DNA from: Allorhizobium borbori
GTDB lineage: Bacteria; Pseudomonadota; Alphaproteobacteria; Rhizobiales; Rhizobiaceae
NCBI RefSeq assembly: GCF_014196535.1
Contig: NZ_JACIDU010000010.1
Span: 124,001-188,000 of the forward strand
Length of the DNA stretch: 64,000 nucleotides
Direction of reading: 5' to 3'
The notes beneath the pieces were generated by a model. It saw only the letters and a list, made by a program, of their open reading frames with translations, did not search any database and had not been told where the DNA came from. This document shows positions 10,800 through 20,307 of the stretch, piece after piece. The position numbers were made by a program, and so were the translations under genes. Position 1 is the first letter of the stretch. Every line of letters begins with the position of its first letter.

Positions 10800-11879
10800 T
10801 TATGCCGATAGGCCGTCATGACCCGTTTTCGCCGTGAAACGTTGCTGCAAATCCTGCCAGGAATGAACCCCGGTTGCGGTGAAGATCGCCATGAGATGCT
10901 TCTTCATCGCTTCCGGACTGGTGCCGGTCGCCTGTGTCGCTTGCGCGCGTGATACGCCGGAGACAGCCGCCAGCAGAATGGACTTCTGCCTGGGGGAGAG
11001 GTCGAGGTCGAGCACTTGTGTCACCAGCGCCAGCCGGTCCGGCACTTCGCTGACGAGCGTGACGAGGACTGCGGCCTGGCCGGTCTGCGGGCCGCTCAGA
11101 TATTCGGCGCTGACGCGCAGCCGTCCGTGGGCGGATGGCAGCAACTGTGATGGTCTCGCCTCGTCGACAAGGCGCTGGCAAAGGGCTCTGACGAACAGTG
11201 GAGGAACGATGAGGGGGCCGCTCGCGGGTACGCCCTGTGCAACCTGGTTGCCCTGTTGCAGCAGGAGATGGGCCGCTTCGGTGGCGAATTTCAGTGTTTC
11301 ACCGTTGCGGTCTGTAATGATGTAAGCGGGCGGGGCGGTTTCAGACCACCGGTCTGCGCCGGGTGGCTTGATGAAAGCCTTGCGCAGGCAAGGAAGCGCC
11401 ATTTGCAGGAGTATCTGATGTTCCTGCGTGAACGCGTCGGTGCGCCGCCTGAAGAGCATGATGATGGCGCGTGGTCGCCCTTCATGGTCCACGCGCAGAT
11501 CAAGCGTGTGACGGTGGCCGCTGGCGCGCACGAGAAGATTATAGGTATTGGAGCGCCAGTAGTGGTCGGGCGGTGCCAGAAGGTGACCGCAATTCGCTCC
11601 CTTGAATCGCACGAGCGTCGCGACATTCAGTTCCATGTCCCCGGTGAAAAGCGCCTCGAAGGCGTTGACGAACAGATCGCGGGCCTGAGCATTGGTGTCT
11701 TCGTGAAAGAAGCCGGCGGGAAGGCCGGTTTCATCGACCCAGAAGAGGGCGCCTGCATCGGCCCCGACGATTTCACGCAACAGCCGGCAAACCTGCGGCG
11801 CCAAGGCTTCAAGCCCGACCCCGGTGGAACAGACCAGATCGAGTTCGTTCCAGTATCGTTTCGCCACCCGTCGAACCAT
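10800..11879 (-). CDS. LuxR-type HTH orphan regulator with N-terminal sensor region
   Basis: A 359-residue protein. The N-terminal two thirds look like a GAF/PAS-type ligand or redox sensor (ALAPQVCRLLREIVGADAGALFWVDETGLP; later PAYIITDRNGETLKFATEAAHLLL). The last ~65 residues resemble a LuxR/GerE DNA-binding domain: LDLSPRQKSILLAAVSGVSRAQATQATGTSPEAMKKHLMAIFTATGVHS. The usual T-x-x-V-x-x-H recognition helix reads TSPEAMKKHLMAIF. No receiver domain and no adjacent kinase or autoinducer synthase. The ligand and targets are unknown. Confidence 0.75.
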   Translation of the reverse strand: MVRRVAKRYWNELDLVCSTGVGLEALAPQVCRLLREIVGADAGALFWVDETGLPAGFFHEDTNAQARDLFVNAFEALFTGDMELNVATLVRFKGANCGHLLAPPDHYWRSNTYNLLVRASGHRHTLDLRVDHEGRPRAIIMLFRRRTDAFTQEHQILLQMALPCLRKAFIKPPGADRWSETAPPAYIITDRNGETLKFATEAAHLLLQQGNQVAQGVPASGPLIVPPLFVRALCQRLVDEARPSQLLPSAHGRLRVSAEYLSGPQTGQAAVLVTLVSEVPDRLALVTQVLDLDLSPRQKSILLAAVSGVSRAQATQATGTSPEAMKKHLMAIFTATGVHSWQDLQQRFTAKTGHDGLSA

Positions 11880-12194
11880 AGGCGCCTCCGTCTACCGCAG
11901 GTTCATGCATGCGGTCGCCTGAATGCAGGTCATGGAGAAGCGGCATTTCCGCTGGGTGTGATCTCCCGATATGCCACACCGTTCACCCCGGATGACGCGT
12001 CCCCCTATCCCAGAAATAGTATGGCAAATAGGATCCGAGGGGGGAATAGGGTACGTGGACTTGCGCTGAAACAATTTCTGCCGCCGGGGCAGGCCTCCTG
12101 CCACTGCAAAGAACCCCGCCTTGCCTCCTGGAGGGAGAGGCAAGGCGGTAGCTGGCCGTTACCGGCGGGGACGCCTGTCGATGGTCTTGTCGGC
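11880..12194. other. Non-coding interval (315 bp)
   Basis: No credible gene on either strand. It holds an AT-richer patch around 12000-12050 (AATAGTATGGCAAATAGG) suitable for a promoter of the LuxR-type gene, and a terminator-like stem at 12116-12148 next to the lipoprotein gene. The one open frame (minus strand, 11892-12143) has no ribosome site and no recognisable composition. Confidence 0.5.
12116..12148 (-). terminator. Probable terminator of the lipoprotein gene
   Basis: Perfect 12-bp stem CCGCCTTGCCTC/GAGGCAAGGCGG with a 9-base loop. On the minus strand it is followed by GGTTCTTTG, a weak T tract. It lies 46 bp after the lipoprotein stop. Confidence 0.5.
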
Positions 12195-12524
12195 TCAGAT
12201 CTTGCCGTGGGTGTAACCGCCGCCGCCAGTCGAGGAGTTGTTGCCGCCGCTCGAGGGGCCGCCTCCGCCTCCGCCTTCGTGTTCGCTACTGATCGGCTCG
12301 CGCACGGGGACCTTCTTCACCGGACGCAGCAGCGGAGCGACCTTGCCATGGGTCAGAGGCGGCTTCGGTCGGCGCAGCAGGGGCGTCGCGTGGCCTTCGT
12401 TGCAGCTTCCGGTCATCATCGGCTTCTTCGGGTCCTTGCGCTCGCAATCGACCGGTCCGGTGGTCGAGCAGGCGGTTAGGGCGGCAAGCGGCATCAGTGC
12501 GGCGAGAAGGATCGGCAGTCTCAT
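12195..12524 (-). CDS. Small Gly-rich lipoprotein with repeated short motifs
   Basis: A 109-residue protein with a lipoprotein signal peptide: hydrophobic residues 3-17 and lipobox LTAC with the modified Cys at about 19. The mature part is low complexity and basic/Pro-rich. PLLRR and PLLRP occur about 18 residues apart, and PLTHGK recurs as YTHGK at the C terminus after a Gly/Ser run (GGGGGGPSSGGNN). A Cys pair (DCER and GSCN) could form a disulfide. I do not recognise a family. It is monocistronic between the orphan regulator and the divergent ABC-F gene. Confidence 0.7.
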   Translation of the reverse strand: MRLPILLAALMPLAALTACSTTGPVDCERKDPKKPMMTGSCNEGHATPLLRRPKPPLTHGKVAPLLRPVKKVPVREPISSEHEGGGGGGPSSGGNNSSTGGGGYTHGKI

Positions 12525-12714
12525 GGCGGATCTCCGTGGGCTGTCATGGGCCGGATTGCCTCAATCGCATCAACCCGGCCTGATGCAGTGAAACTACCGC
12601 CCGGTCCGCTTCCGTGCCATTCCCCGCGCGGGGAGCAAATTACCGGCTTCGCCGCTTTTGGTTTTCCGCGTTCCATGCCATAGGGAGGCGCTTGAACCAG
12701 AAGGCCGCCTCCCC

Positions 12715-14337
12715 ATGATCCGCATCGAGAATGTCAGCAAGTCCGCCAGTCATCGCATCCTCTATATCGAGGCCTCGGCGGCGTTGAACCGGGGTGAGAA
12801 GATCGGCCTCGTCGGGCCGAACGGGGCGGGCAAGACGACGCTTTTCCGCATGATTACCGGCGAGGAACTGCCTGACGAGGGGCAGGTGTCGGTCGAGAAG
12901 GGGGTGACCATCGGCTACTTCAACCAGGATGTCGGCGAAATGGCCGGCCGTTCGGTGGTCGAGGAAGTGATGGAAGGTGCAGGGCCGGTGAGCGAAGTCG
13001 CCGCCGAACTGCACGCTCTCGAAACCGCGATGTCCGATCCTGACCGCATGGACGAGATGGACCAGATCATCGAGCGTTACGGCGAGGTGCAGGCGCGCTA
13101 CGAGGAACTCGACGGCTATGCGCTGGAAGGCCGGGCGCGTGAGGTTCTCGCCGGTCTTTCCTTCAGCCAGGAGATGATGGACGGCGATGTGGGCCGCCTG
13201 TCCGGTGGCTGGAAGATGCGCGTGGCGCTTGCCCGCATTCTTCTGATGCGTCCCGATGTGATGCTGCTCGACGAACCGTCGAACCATCTCGATCTCGAAA
13301 GCCTGATCTGGCTTGAAGCTTTCCTGAAGAATTACGACGGCGCGCTTTTGATGACCTCGCACGACCGCGAGTTCATGAACCGCATCGTCAACAAGATCAT
13401 CGAGATCGATGCCGGTTCGCTCACCACCTATTCCGGCGATTATGGCTTCTACGAGGGCCAGCGGGCGATGGCGGAGAAGCAGCAGCAGGCGCAGTTCGAG
13501 CGCCAGCAGGCCATGCTTGCCAAGGAAATCAAGTTCATCGAACGCTTCAAGGCGCGTGCCTCGCATGCCTCGCAGGTGCAGAGCCGGGTGAAGAAGCTGG
13601 AAAAGATCGACCGGGTGGAGCCGCCGCGCCGCCGCCAGACGGTAGCCTTCGATTTTTTGCCCGCGCCGCGCTCGGGCGAGGATGTCGTGAACCTCAAGGG
13701 CGTGCACAAGGCCTATGGCAGCCGCACCATCTATGAGGGCCTGGACTTTATGGTTCGCCGCAAGGAACGCTGGTGCATCATGGGCGTGAACGGTGCCGGC
13801 AAATCGACGCTGCTCAAGCTCGTTACCGGCACTGCGGAACCGGATCAGGGGTCGGTCACGCTCGGCGCCTCGGTCAAGCTCGGCTATTTCGCCCAGCATG
13901 CCATGGACCTGCTCGATGGTGATCTGACCATCCTGCAGTGGTTGGAGGAGCGTTTCCCGAAGGCGGGGCAGGCGCCGCTGCGGGCGCTGTCCGGCTGCTT
14001 CGGCTTTACCGGCGACGATGTGGAAAAGCGCTGCCGCGTGCTGTCGGGCGGCGAAAAGGCGCGGCTGGTCATGGCCGCCATGCTGTTCGATCCGCCGAAC
14101 TTCCTCGTACTCGACGAGCCGACCAACCACCTCGATCTCGACACCAAGGAAATGCTCATCAAGGCGCTTTCGGCCTATGAGGGCACCATGCTGTTCGTCT
14201 CACACGATCGCCATTTCCTGGCGGAGCTTTCCAACCGCGTGCTGGAACTGACCCCGGAAGGCATTCACCAGTATGGCGGCGGCTATACCGAATATGTCGA
14301 GCGTACCGGTCAGGAAGCACCGGGTCTGCGGAGCTGA
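12715..14337 (+). CDS. ABC-F family ATPase (ribosome-associated, Uup/Ett-like)
   Basis: A 540-residue protein with two ABC ATPase domains in one chain and no transmembrane segments, the layout of ABC-F translation factors. Domain 1 has GPNGAGKTT, LSGGWKMR and LLDEPSNHLD; domain 2 has GVNGAGKST, LSGGEKAR and VLDEPTNHLD. They are joined by a charged linker of about 75 residues (EKQQQAQFERQQAMLAKEIKFIERFKARASHASQVQSR region) that contacts the ribosome in relatives. The start at 12715 (MIRIENVSKS) was chosen over an upstream in-frame ATG because homology begins there. It is convergent with the next gene. Which ABC-F subtype it is cannot be settled by eye. Confidence 0.92.
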   Translation: MIRIENVSKSASHRILYIEASAALNRGEKIGLVGPNGAGKTTLFRMITGEELPDEGQVSVEKGVTIGYFNQDVGEMAGRSVVEEVMEGAGPVSEVAAELHALETAMSDPDRMDEMDQIIERYGEVQARYEELDGYALEGRAREVLAGLSFSQEMMDGDVGRLSGGWKMRVALARILLMRPDVMLLDEPSNHLDLESLIWLEAFLKNYDGALLMTSHDREFMNRIVNKIIEIDAGSLTTYSGDYGFYEGQRAMAEKQQQAQFERQQAMLAKEIKFIERFKARASHASQVQSRVKKLEKIDRVEPPRRRQTVAFDFLPAPRSGEDVVNLKGVHKAYGSRTIYEGLDFMVRRKERWCIMGVNGAGKSTLLKLVTGTAEPDQGSVTLGASVKLGYFAQHAMDLLDGDLTILQWLEERFPKAGQAPLRALSGCFGFTGDDVEKRCRVLSGGEKARLVMAAMLFDPPNFLVLDEPTNHLDLDTKEMLIKALSAYEGTMLFVSHDRHFLAELSNRVLELTPEGIHQYGGGYTEYVERTGQEAPGLRS

Positions 14338-14377
14338 ATGGAGCGGTGGGGAGCGCTTGGCCCCCCCGCCTGTTGCC

Positions 14378-16330
14378 TCAGAATTCTTCCCAGTCGTTGA
14401 CGGCGGGTTTCAGTGCCAGGTTGCCACGGGTCTGCGGTCTCGTAACAGCCACCGGCCGTGCGGGTGCGGCTGGCGGCGTGGCGAAGACCCGCGGGCGCGC
14501 CGGGGCCTGCGCGGCATCCCTGAGCCGGAACTGGCAGACCAGTTCGCGAAGCTTTGCGGCCTCCGAGGCCAACGTTGCGCTGGCCGCGTTCGTCTGCTCC
14601 ACCATGGCGGCGTTCTGCTGGGTCATCTGGTCCATCTGCACCACCGCCGCATTGACCTCCTTCAGCGAGGTCGCCTGCTCGGAGGTTGCCGTGGCAATGG
14701 TCGCCATGCGTTCATTGATGGTCGAGATATAGCGACCGATCGCATTCAACGCATCGCCGGCATCGCGCACCAGGCGCACGCCATTGCCGACTTCCGTGGT
14801 TGAAGCGCTGATCAGACCCTTGATCTCCTTGGCCGCATTGGCCGAGCGCTGGGCGAGTTCGCGCACCTCCTGGGCGACGACGGCGAAACCCTTGCCGGCT
14901 TCCCCGGCGCGGGCGGCCTCGACGCCGGCATTGAGCGCCAGCAGGTTGGTCTGGAAGGCGATCTCGTCGATCACGCCGATGATGTTGCCGATCCTCGCCG
15001 AAGAGGTTTCGATGCGTTCCATCGCCACTTCGGCTTCGGAAACGATGGTGCCGGATTTGGTTGCGTCGCCATTGGCCTCGGAGGCGATCCGGCGCACTTC
15101 GTCGGTCAACCCGACGGAGCTTAGGACGGTCGCGGAGATTTCATCCACCGCGCTGGAGGTCTCGGTCAGCGAGGCCGCCTGCTGTTCGGTGCGCCGCGCC
15201 AGATCGTCGGTGCCGGCGAAGATTTCGCGCGTGCCGTTATCGATGATGTGGGCGCTGTGCAAAATGGTCGTCAGCGTTTCGCCGAGCTGCTTGACCGACT
15301 GGTTGAAATCGTGGCGCAGGCCCTCGAATTGCTGGGCGAAAGGTTCGGAAATCTCGAAGGCGAGATCACCGCGCGCCATGCGCTGCAGACCGCCGGCCAG
15401 ACCCGAGGTCGCCTCTTCCAGCCGGCGGGTCGCTTCCGCTTCGGCAATGCGCTGCGCCTCGACCCTTGTCCGCTCGGCGGCCTCCCGCTGGCGGTTGGCG
15501 TCGGCCTCGAGCGCGCGATTGCGGATGAAGGCTTCACGAAATACTTCAAGCGCCCTTGCCATGGCGCCGATCTCATCCTTGCGGTCGCTGGCGCCGCTTT
15601 CGGCGGTGATGTCGCCGCCGGCAAGCGCTTCGGTCACGGCGGCAAGGCGGCGTAGCGGACGGATTGCCGTGACGCGCAGCATGGCACTAAGGAGCAGAAG
15701 GGCCAGAATGAAGACGCCGACGGTGGCAATCGCCTTCTGGCGAATATCGGCATAGGCGGCGGCATATTCCGGTTTCAGATCGACCTTGGCGCTGTAAAGT
15801 CCGATAACTTCGCCCTTCTGCACATCCATTCGCGCGGTGTGACAGGCGGCACAGCTTTCATTGGATGCGGACCCCTGACCCAGAATGACCGGGCGCGTCA
15901 TGCGAAGCGTATCGTCGACGCGTGAAAGTTGCGGTACGGCGGCGGAAATCGCCGTGCTGTCGACGGCGTCCTGCGGCCCCTCGTAATCTTCCGCGCCACT
16001 TGCCTTCTGATAGGCGACAACCTTCGGCCCCATCACCAGCCACAGGGAAACGCCGTGGGACTGTTCGGAGAACTGCTCCATCGTGCCGTCCAGCGTGGCG
16101 ATGGCGGGGTCACCATCGGCCGTCTTGTCGCGGTTCAGCATGGCATTGGTGTGGACGGATTCCAGCATGTCCAGTGCGGCTTCGCCACGCTTGCGGGCGT
16201 TGTCTTCGATGGAAGTGCTGATCTGGGATACGTCGTAGAGAAAATTGCCGGCACCAATGCCGAGAAGTATGAATGCGACACCCCCGATGACCTGAACGGA
16301 CATCGGCAATCTGCTGACGAAGCGCAACAT
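14378..16330 (-). CDS. Methyl-accepting chemotaxis protein with a c-type haem motif in its sensor domain
   Basis: A 650-residue chemoreceptor. TM1 is at about 11-30, the periplasmic sensor at 31-199, TM2 at 200-220, then HAMP (about 221-280) and a coiled-coil signalling domain whose hairpin tip reads [36 protein letters not shown]. The sensor contains CAACH (C160, C163, H164), a covalent c-haem attachment motif exposed to the periplasm, preceded by a Ser/Asn-rich stretch as in Tll0287-like (DUF3365) haem sensors. The C terminus DWEEF matches the xWxxF tether for CheR/CheB. It probably senses redox, oxygen or NO, which is inference. No che genes are nearby. Confidence 0.93.
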   Translation of the reverse strand: MLRFVSRLPMSVQVIGGVAFILLGIGAGNFLYDVSQISTSIEDNARKRGEAALDMLESVHTNAMLNRDKTADGDPAIATLDGTMEQFSEQSHGVSLWLVMGPKVVAYQKASGAEDYEGPQDAVDSTAISAAVPQLSRVDDTLRMTRPVILGQGSASNESCAACHTARMDVQKGEVIGLYSAKVDLKPEYAAAYADIRQKAIATVGVFILALLLLSAMLRVTAIRPLRRLAAVTEALAGGDITAESGASDRKDEIGAMARALEVFREAFIRNRALEADANRQREAAERTRVEAQRIAEAEATRRLEEATSGLAGGLQRMARGDLAFEISEPFAQQFEGLRHDFNQSVKQLGETLTTILHSAHIIDNGTREIFAGTDDLARRTEQQAASLTETSSAVDEISATVLSSVGLTDEVRRIASEANGDATKSGTIVSEAEVAMERIETSSARIGNIIGVIDEIAFQTNLLALNAGVEAARAGEAGKGFAVVAQEVRELAQRSANAAKEIKGLISASTTEVGNGVRLVRDAGDALNAIGRYISTINERMATIATATSEQATSLKEVNAAVVQMDQMTQQNAAMVEQTNAASATLASEAAKLRELVCQFRLRDAAQAPARPRVFATPPAAPARPVAVTRPQTRGNLALKPAVNDWEEF

Positions 16331-16518
16331 GGAGCGACCTTGCTCAATCTATGAAGTCAATGAAAACAGGCGTCTGGCGAGACCATGAGGCGGAAGGCGT
16401 GCAGCGTCATGCTGCATGTCGCGATGCGCCGCGCAGCCGGGGAGACCGCAGGCCGAACCTTGAGGAGTGAAGTGGGCGCTTCATCTTCTCTGGTATGACT
16501 AAAATTATCGACTGTCCG

Positions 16519-17889
16519 TTAAGACTTCGTTTGCAACCCTGACAAACCCAGCAATTTCTGCGGGCTTTCCAGCCAGCCGCCGCCCTCGCCGTTTTCGGAG
16601 GATTTCGGCTGCGTAAGCAGGGCCCGCACCTGTTTCGAGGCGGCCACGGCCTTGCCGGCCATGTAGTTCTCGTTGTTTTCCTCCACCTTCGGCAGGTCGT
16701 AGAGATAGTTGACCATCGCGGTGCAGGACTGGCGAAACCCGTTTGCCGAGGTGTCGCCGAGAACGTGGATATCGTGCAGCAGCGCGCCGTTGCCCAGATG
16801 GAAACGGGCCACGGGGTCGGAAGGCAGACCGTCCGGGCGCTTGGCGTTGACGAGATAGTCGGCGGCCAGTTTCTTGAGGAGCGGCAGGTGCGGTGTCAGT
16901 GCGCTCGGGTCCTTGGCATCGGCGGCCTCCAGAAGGGCGGCGATCTCCGGCTTTTCATCGGCGATCTTCTTCAGATGGCGGGTCAGGCCCGGCACCGGCG
17001 AAAGCGTCACGAAGGTCTTCACCTGCGGCAGGTCGCGGCGCAGGTCCTCGACCACCTGCTTGATCAGCGAATTGCCGAAGGAAATGCCGCGCAGGCCCTC
17101 CTGGCAGTTGGAGATGGAATAGAAGACAGCGGTGTCGAATTCCGTATCCTTCACGGTCTCCCGCCCGTCGGCCAGAAGCCACTGGATCGAGCCCGGCACC
17201 CCCTTGCACAGCGCGACTTCCACGAAGATCAGCGGTTCTTCCGGCATGGCCGGGTGGAAGAAGCCGAAACAGCGCCGGTCGGTGGGGCGCAGGCGGCGTT
17301 GCAGGTCGTTCCAGTCGTTGATGGCGTGCACGGCCTCGTATTCGATGATCTTCTCGAGAATATTGGCCGGCGTGCCCCAGTCGATGTGGCGCAGCACGAG
17401 GAAGCCGCGGTTGAACCAGCTTACGAAGAGATGGATGAAGTCCTGATCAATGCGGGCAAGCTCGGGCGTATCCTTCATCAGGTTGAGAAGATCGAGGCGC
17501 ATGCGCACCAGTTCCTCGGTCGCGCCGGGCGCCTGGTTCAGGCGGCGCAGCAATTCCTGCCGCCGCGGCTCGGCCTCGCGCGAAAGCCGGGCGAATGCGG
17601 CGGGATCGCGGCTCTCGCGGTACAAGGTGGCCGCCTCGATCAGCTTTTCGGGGTCCACGTCGAGATCCTCAGCCAGATGGGTGAAGAACGCCTTCTTCTC
17701 GTCCACGGTCATCGCGCGGTACTGGGCGAGAATTTCGCGTGCGCGGGCCATGCCGGAGACTTCGCCCTGCGGCGAGAGCAGCGCCTCGCACAGCTCGGTC
17801 ACGGGCACGCGGCCGAGCGCTGGCGCCTTTCCGGTGGTGCGGGAAAAGATCGTTCCCATGAGATCGGCGAAAAAGGCCATTCTGCTCAA
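16519..17889 (-). CDS. Malonyl-CoA decarboxylase
   Basis: A 456-residue cytoplasmic enzyme converting malonyl-CoA to acetyl-CoA and CO2. It has the helical N-terminal region of the family and a C-terminal GNAT-like catalytic domain with EPLIFVEVALCKGVPGSIQWLL, FYSISNCQEGLRGISFGNSLIKQV, TLSPVPGLTRHL and, near the end, LHDIHVLGDTSANG. Start is TTG at 17889, 8 bases after GAGGAG; an ATG at 17880 would shorten it by three residues. No malonyl-CoA synthetase or transporter is adjacent, unlike the rhizobial mat operon. It is divergent from the LacI-type regulator. Confidence 0.93.
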   Translation of the reverse strand: MSRMAFFADLMGTIFSRTTGKAPALGRVPVTELCEALLSPQGEVSGMARAREILAQYRAMTVDEKKAFFTHLAEDLDVDPEKLIEAATLYRESRDPAAFARLSREAEPRRQELLRRLNQAPGATEELVRMRLDLLNLMKDTPELARIDQDFIHLFVSWFNRGFLVLRHIDWGTPANILEKIIEYEAVHAINDWNDLQRRLRPTDRRCFGFFHPAMPEEPLIFVEVALCKGVPGSIQWLLADGRETVKDTEFDTAVFYSISNCQEGLRGISFGNSLIKQVVEDLRRDLPQVKTFVTLSPVPGLTRHLKKIADEKPEIAALLEAADAKDPSALTPHLPLLKKLAADYLVNAKRPDGLPSDPVARFHLGNGALLHDIHVLGDTSANGFRQSCTAMVNYLYDLPKVEENNENYMAGKAVAASKQVRALLTQPKSSENGEGGGWLESPQKLLGLSGLQTKS

Positions 17890-18121
17890 GATACCTACTC
17901 CTCTTTCCGCTTTGTGCCGGCTTCATCCGCACCGCATAACGCCCTTGCGGAACAAGAGCTTGCCGCGCTGCATCATGGCGACTTGAGTGTAACCCCGTCC
18001 GGACTGCGAAGCCACACAACCATTTTCCAATCTTCTTCGTCCAATTGATGACACAAGTGTGCGTGGGTTTGCGGTCGGCCGGGCGTTGACAGGGGCGTAG
18101 CGAGCGCCTAGGAGAGTTTGC

Positions 18122-18133
18122 TTAAACGTTTAA
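18122..18133. promoter_or_regulatory. LacI/GalR-type operator
   Basis: Perfect 12-bp palindrome TTAAACGTTTAA with the central CG typical of LacI-family operators. It is placed 20 bp before the start codon of the LacI-type gene, so it would block its own transcription and that of the transport cassette downstream. Assignment to this regulator is inference from position. Confidence 0.7.
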
Positions 18134-18152
18134 TCGGCCGCAGGAACCGGAC

Positions 18153-19202
18153 ATGCCGCCCCAGAAACAGGTTGCCAATCTCGGTGACATCGCGCGTGCG
18201 CTCGGCGTATCGGTCGCAACCGTGTCGAACGCGCTGTCGGGCAAGGGCCGTGTTTCGGCCAGCCTCATTCCGCGCGTGCGGGAAATGGCCGATCGCATGG
18301 GCTATGTGCCTTCGCTTGCGGGCCGCGCGCTGCGCACCGGCCGCACCGGCGTTCTCGGCCTTGTTCTGCCCGATATCGCCAATCCGCTCTTTCCGCAAAT
18401 CGCCCAGGCCATCGAGTTTGCAGCCTCGTCAGCCGGCTACGGCATCCTGATCGGCGATTCGCGCGGGGATTCCTCCGTACAGACCGAGGCGATCCACCGG
18501 CTGGTGGAGCGCGGCGTCGATGGTCTCGTGGTCGTGCCCCGGCGTGGCACGCGCATTTCCGAATCCGATTGCCCGGTTGCCGTCATCGACAGCCCGTCGA
18601 CGCCCGGCAACACGGTTTCCGCCGATCACTGGCAGGGCGGAGCGCTCATCGGCGCGCATCTGGCGGCCTTCGGGCACCGGCGCGTTCTGTTGCTCGGCAA
18701 CAATCCGGCCTCTGCGGTGCAGAACGACCGCCTTGCCGGTATGCGCGATGCGCTTTCGGGGCATGCCGAAACCGAGACGTTGTGGATCGAGCCGCTCGAG
18801 GCCGAACGCGGCGTCGGCAGTGTACTGGGTCTCGCCGATTACGCGGCCCGCGGCTTCACCGCCATTGCCGCCGTTTCCGACCTGCATGCGCTGCGGGCCT
18901 TCACGGAACTCCACCGCGCCGGTTTCCGCGTGCCGGAGGATGTCAGCGTTACCGGCTTCGACGATTTCTCGTGGTCGGGTGTCATCACCCCGGCGTTGAC
19001 GACGGTGCGCGCAGACATGCAGCGCATCGCGGCGATTGCCGTCTCCTCGCTCGTTCGGGTCATCGAGGGCCGGGACAACGTGGACGAGGACGGGCTGGTC
19101 GTCTCCACCGAGGCGGCCCGCGTTCCCATGCAGCTCATCGCGCGGCAGACGAGCGGACCCGTCCGTCGCGCCTCCCCTGAAGATAACGATAAAACGGAGT
19201 AG
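18153..19202 (+). CDS. LacI-family transcriptional regulator of the purine/ABC cassette
   Basis: A 349-residue repressor. The N-terminal HTH is canonical (LGDIARALGVSVATVSNALSGKGRVS), with hinge helix SLAGRALRTGRTG. A periplasmic-binding-protein-like effector domain follows (VLGLVLPDIANPLFPQIAQAIE, DGLVVVPRRGT, VTGFDDFSWSGVITPALTTVRAD). AGGA precedes the start. The substrate-binding protein starts 4 bp after its stop, so regulator and transporter are one transcript. The effector is probably the imported ligand or its breakdown product. Confidence 0.95.
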   Translation: MPPQKQVANLGDIARALGVSVATVSNALSGKGRVSASLIPRVREMADRMGYVPSLAGRALRTGRTGVLGLVLPDIANPLFPQIAQAIEFAASSAGYGILIGDSRGDSSVQTEAIHRLVERGVDGLVVVPRRGTRISESDCPVAVIDSPSTPGNTVSADHWQGGALIGAHLAAFGHRRVLLLGNNPASAVQNDRLAGMRDALSGHAETETLWIEPLEAERGVGSVLGLADYAARGFTAIAAVSDLHALRAFTELHRAGFRVPEDVSVTGFDDFSWSGVITPALTTVRADMQRIAAIAVSSLVRVIEGRDNVDEDGLVVSTEAARVPMQLIARQTSGPVRRASPEDNDKTE

Positions 19203-19206
19203 GAAC

Positions 19207-20226
19207 ATGCTGAAGAAAGCAATCGCCGCATCGGTTCTGGCGCTTGTCGCCGATCAGGCCAGCGCTAAAGACAGGACGCTGACAATTTCCGTCTATGCCT
19301 TCGCGCAGGACGAATTCAAGGAACTGGTCTACACGCCGTTCGAACAGAAATGCGGTTGCAAGCTGGTGGTCGAGACCGGCAACAGCGTCGAGCGTCTGGC
19401 CAAGATAGAAGCCAACAAGGCGAACCCGGTGGTCGACATGGCCGTCGTCTCCATGGCCGATGCGCTGCAGGCCTCCCGCTCCGGTCTGATCGACAAGATC
19501 GATGCGTCGAAGCTCTCCAATTTCAACAAGCTCTACGACATTGCCAAGGACCCGAATGGCGATGGCATGAGCGTCGGCTACACCTTCTACGCCACCTCGA
19601 TCGTCTACCGCACCGACAAGATGAAGATCGAGAGCTGGGCCGATCTGCTGAAGCCCGAAAACGTCTCGCATGTCGCCTTCCCCAACGTCACCACCAATCA
19701 GGGCCCGCCGGTGCTCTTCATGCTGGGCAAGGCGCTCGGCAAGGAAACGCCGGACCTGAAGGATGCGATTGCCGCTGTCGGCGAGAAGAAGGAAGATATC
19801 GTCACCTTCTACGTGAAGTCCTCGCAGCTCGTGCAGCTCATGCAGCAGGAAGAGATCTGGGCCGCACCCATCGGCCGCTTCTCCTGGGCGCCGTTCGCCA
19901 AGCTCGGCCTGCCGCTTGCCTGGGCGACCCCGAAGGAAGGCCAGACCGGCGGCATGAATGTCATGGTGCTGGCCAAGGGTTCGAAGAACCAGGATCTGGC
20001 GCTTGAGTTCATGGATTTCTGGCTCTCGACCGAAGTGCAGACCAAGCTTGCCGAAAAGCTGGTCGACAGCCCCGCCAACAAGGAGGTCAAGGTCTCCGAC
20101 GAGGTGGCGAACAACATCACCTATGGCGAGGAAACCGCAAGGAACCTGTCGCTCATCCCGTCCGCCGTGGCGCTCGACAATCGCGACGCCTGGCTCAAGG
20201 AATGGAATGCCAAGGTCGGCCAGTAA
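19207..20226 (+). CDS. ABC transporter periplasmic binding protein (PotD/spermidine-putrescine type)
   Basis: A 339-residue secreted protein. The signal peptide is residues 1-20 (cleavage after DQASA), then a type II binding-protein fold: TLTISVYAFAQDEFKELVYTPFE, GNSVERLAKIEANKANPVVDMAVVS, LIDKIDASKLSNFNKLYD. This is the extracellular solute-binding family 1 layout shared with PotD and iron/thiamine binders. Start at 19207 behind GGAGTAGGAAC. Because hydrolytic purine enzymes follow in the same operon, the ligand may be a nucleoside or purine rather than a polyamine; this is inference. Confidence 0.9.
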   Translation: MLKKAIAASVLALVADQASAKDRTLTISVYAFAQDEFKELVYTPFEQKCGCKLVVETGNSVERLAKIEANKANPVVDMAVVSMADALQASRSGLIDKIDASKLSNFNKLYDIAKDPNGDGMSVGYTFYATSIVYRTDKMKIESWADLLKPENVSHVAFPNVTTNQGPPVLFMLGKALGKETPDLKDAIAAVGEKKEDIVTFYVKSSQLVQLMQQEEIWAAPIGRFSWAPFAKLGLPLAWATPKEGQTGGMNVMVLAKGSKNQDLALEFMDFWLSTEVQTKLAEKLVDSPANKEVKVSDEVANNITYGEETARNLSLIPSAVALDNRDAWLKEWNAKVGQ

Positions 20227-20238
20227 TGGCCTGAACGT

Positions 20239-20274
20239 CGCCCGGCGCGGTTTCCTGCAAGCCCGCGCCGGGCG
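20239..20274 (+). other. Intra-operon stem-loop after the binding-protein gene
   Basis: Perfect 12-bp stem CGCCCGGCGCGG/CCGCGCCGGGCG with a 12-base loop and no T tract. It lies between the binding protein and the first permease. Such stems commonly stabilise the upstream message so that the binding protein outnumbers the membrane parts. Confidence 0.65.
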
Positions 20275-20307
20275 ATGCGTTTCTTTCGTTTCCACCCGAG
20301 GCTAGCC

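Noticed and set aside
11892-12143. An 83-codon open frame on the minus strand between the LuxR-type gene and the lipoprotein gene
   Set aside because: No ribosome site, no signal peptide or domain, and it spans the terminator-like stem of the lipoprotein gene.
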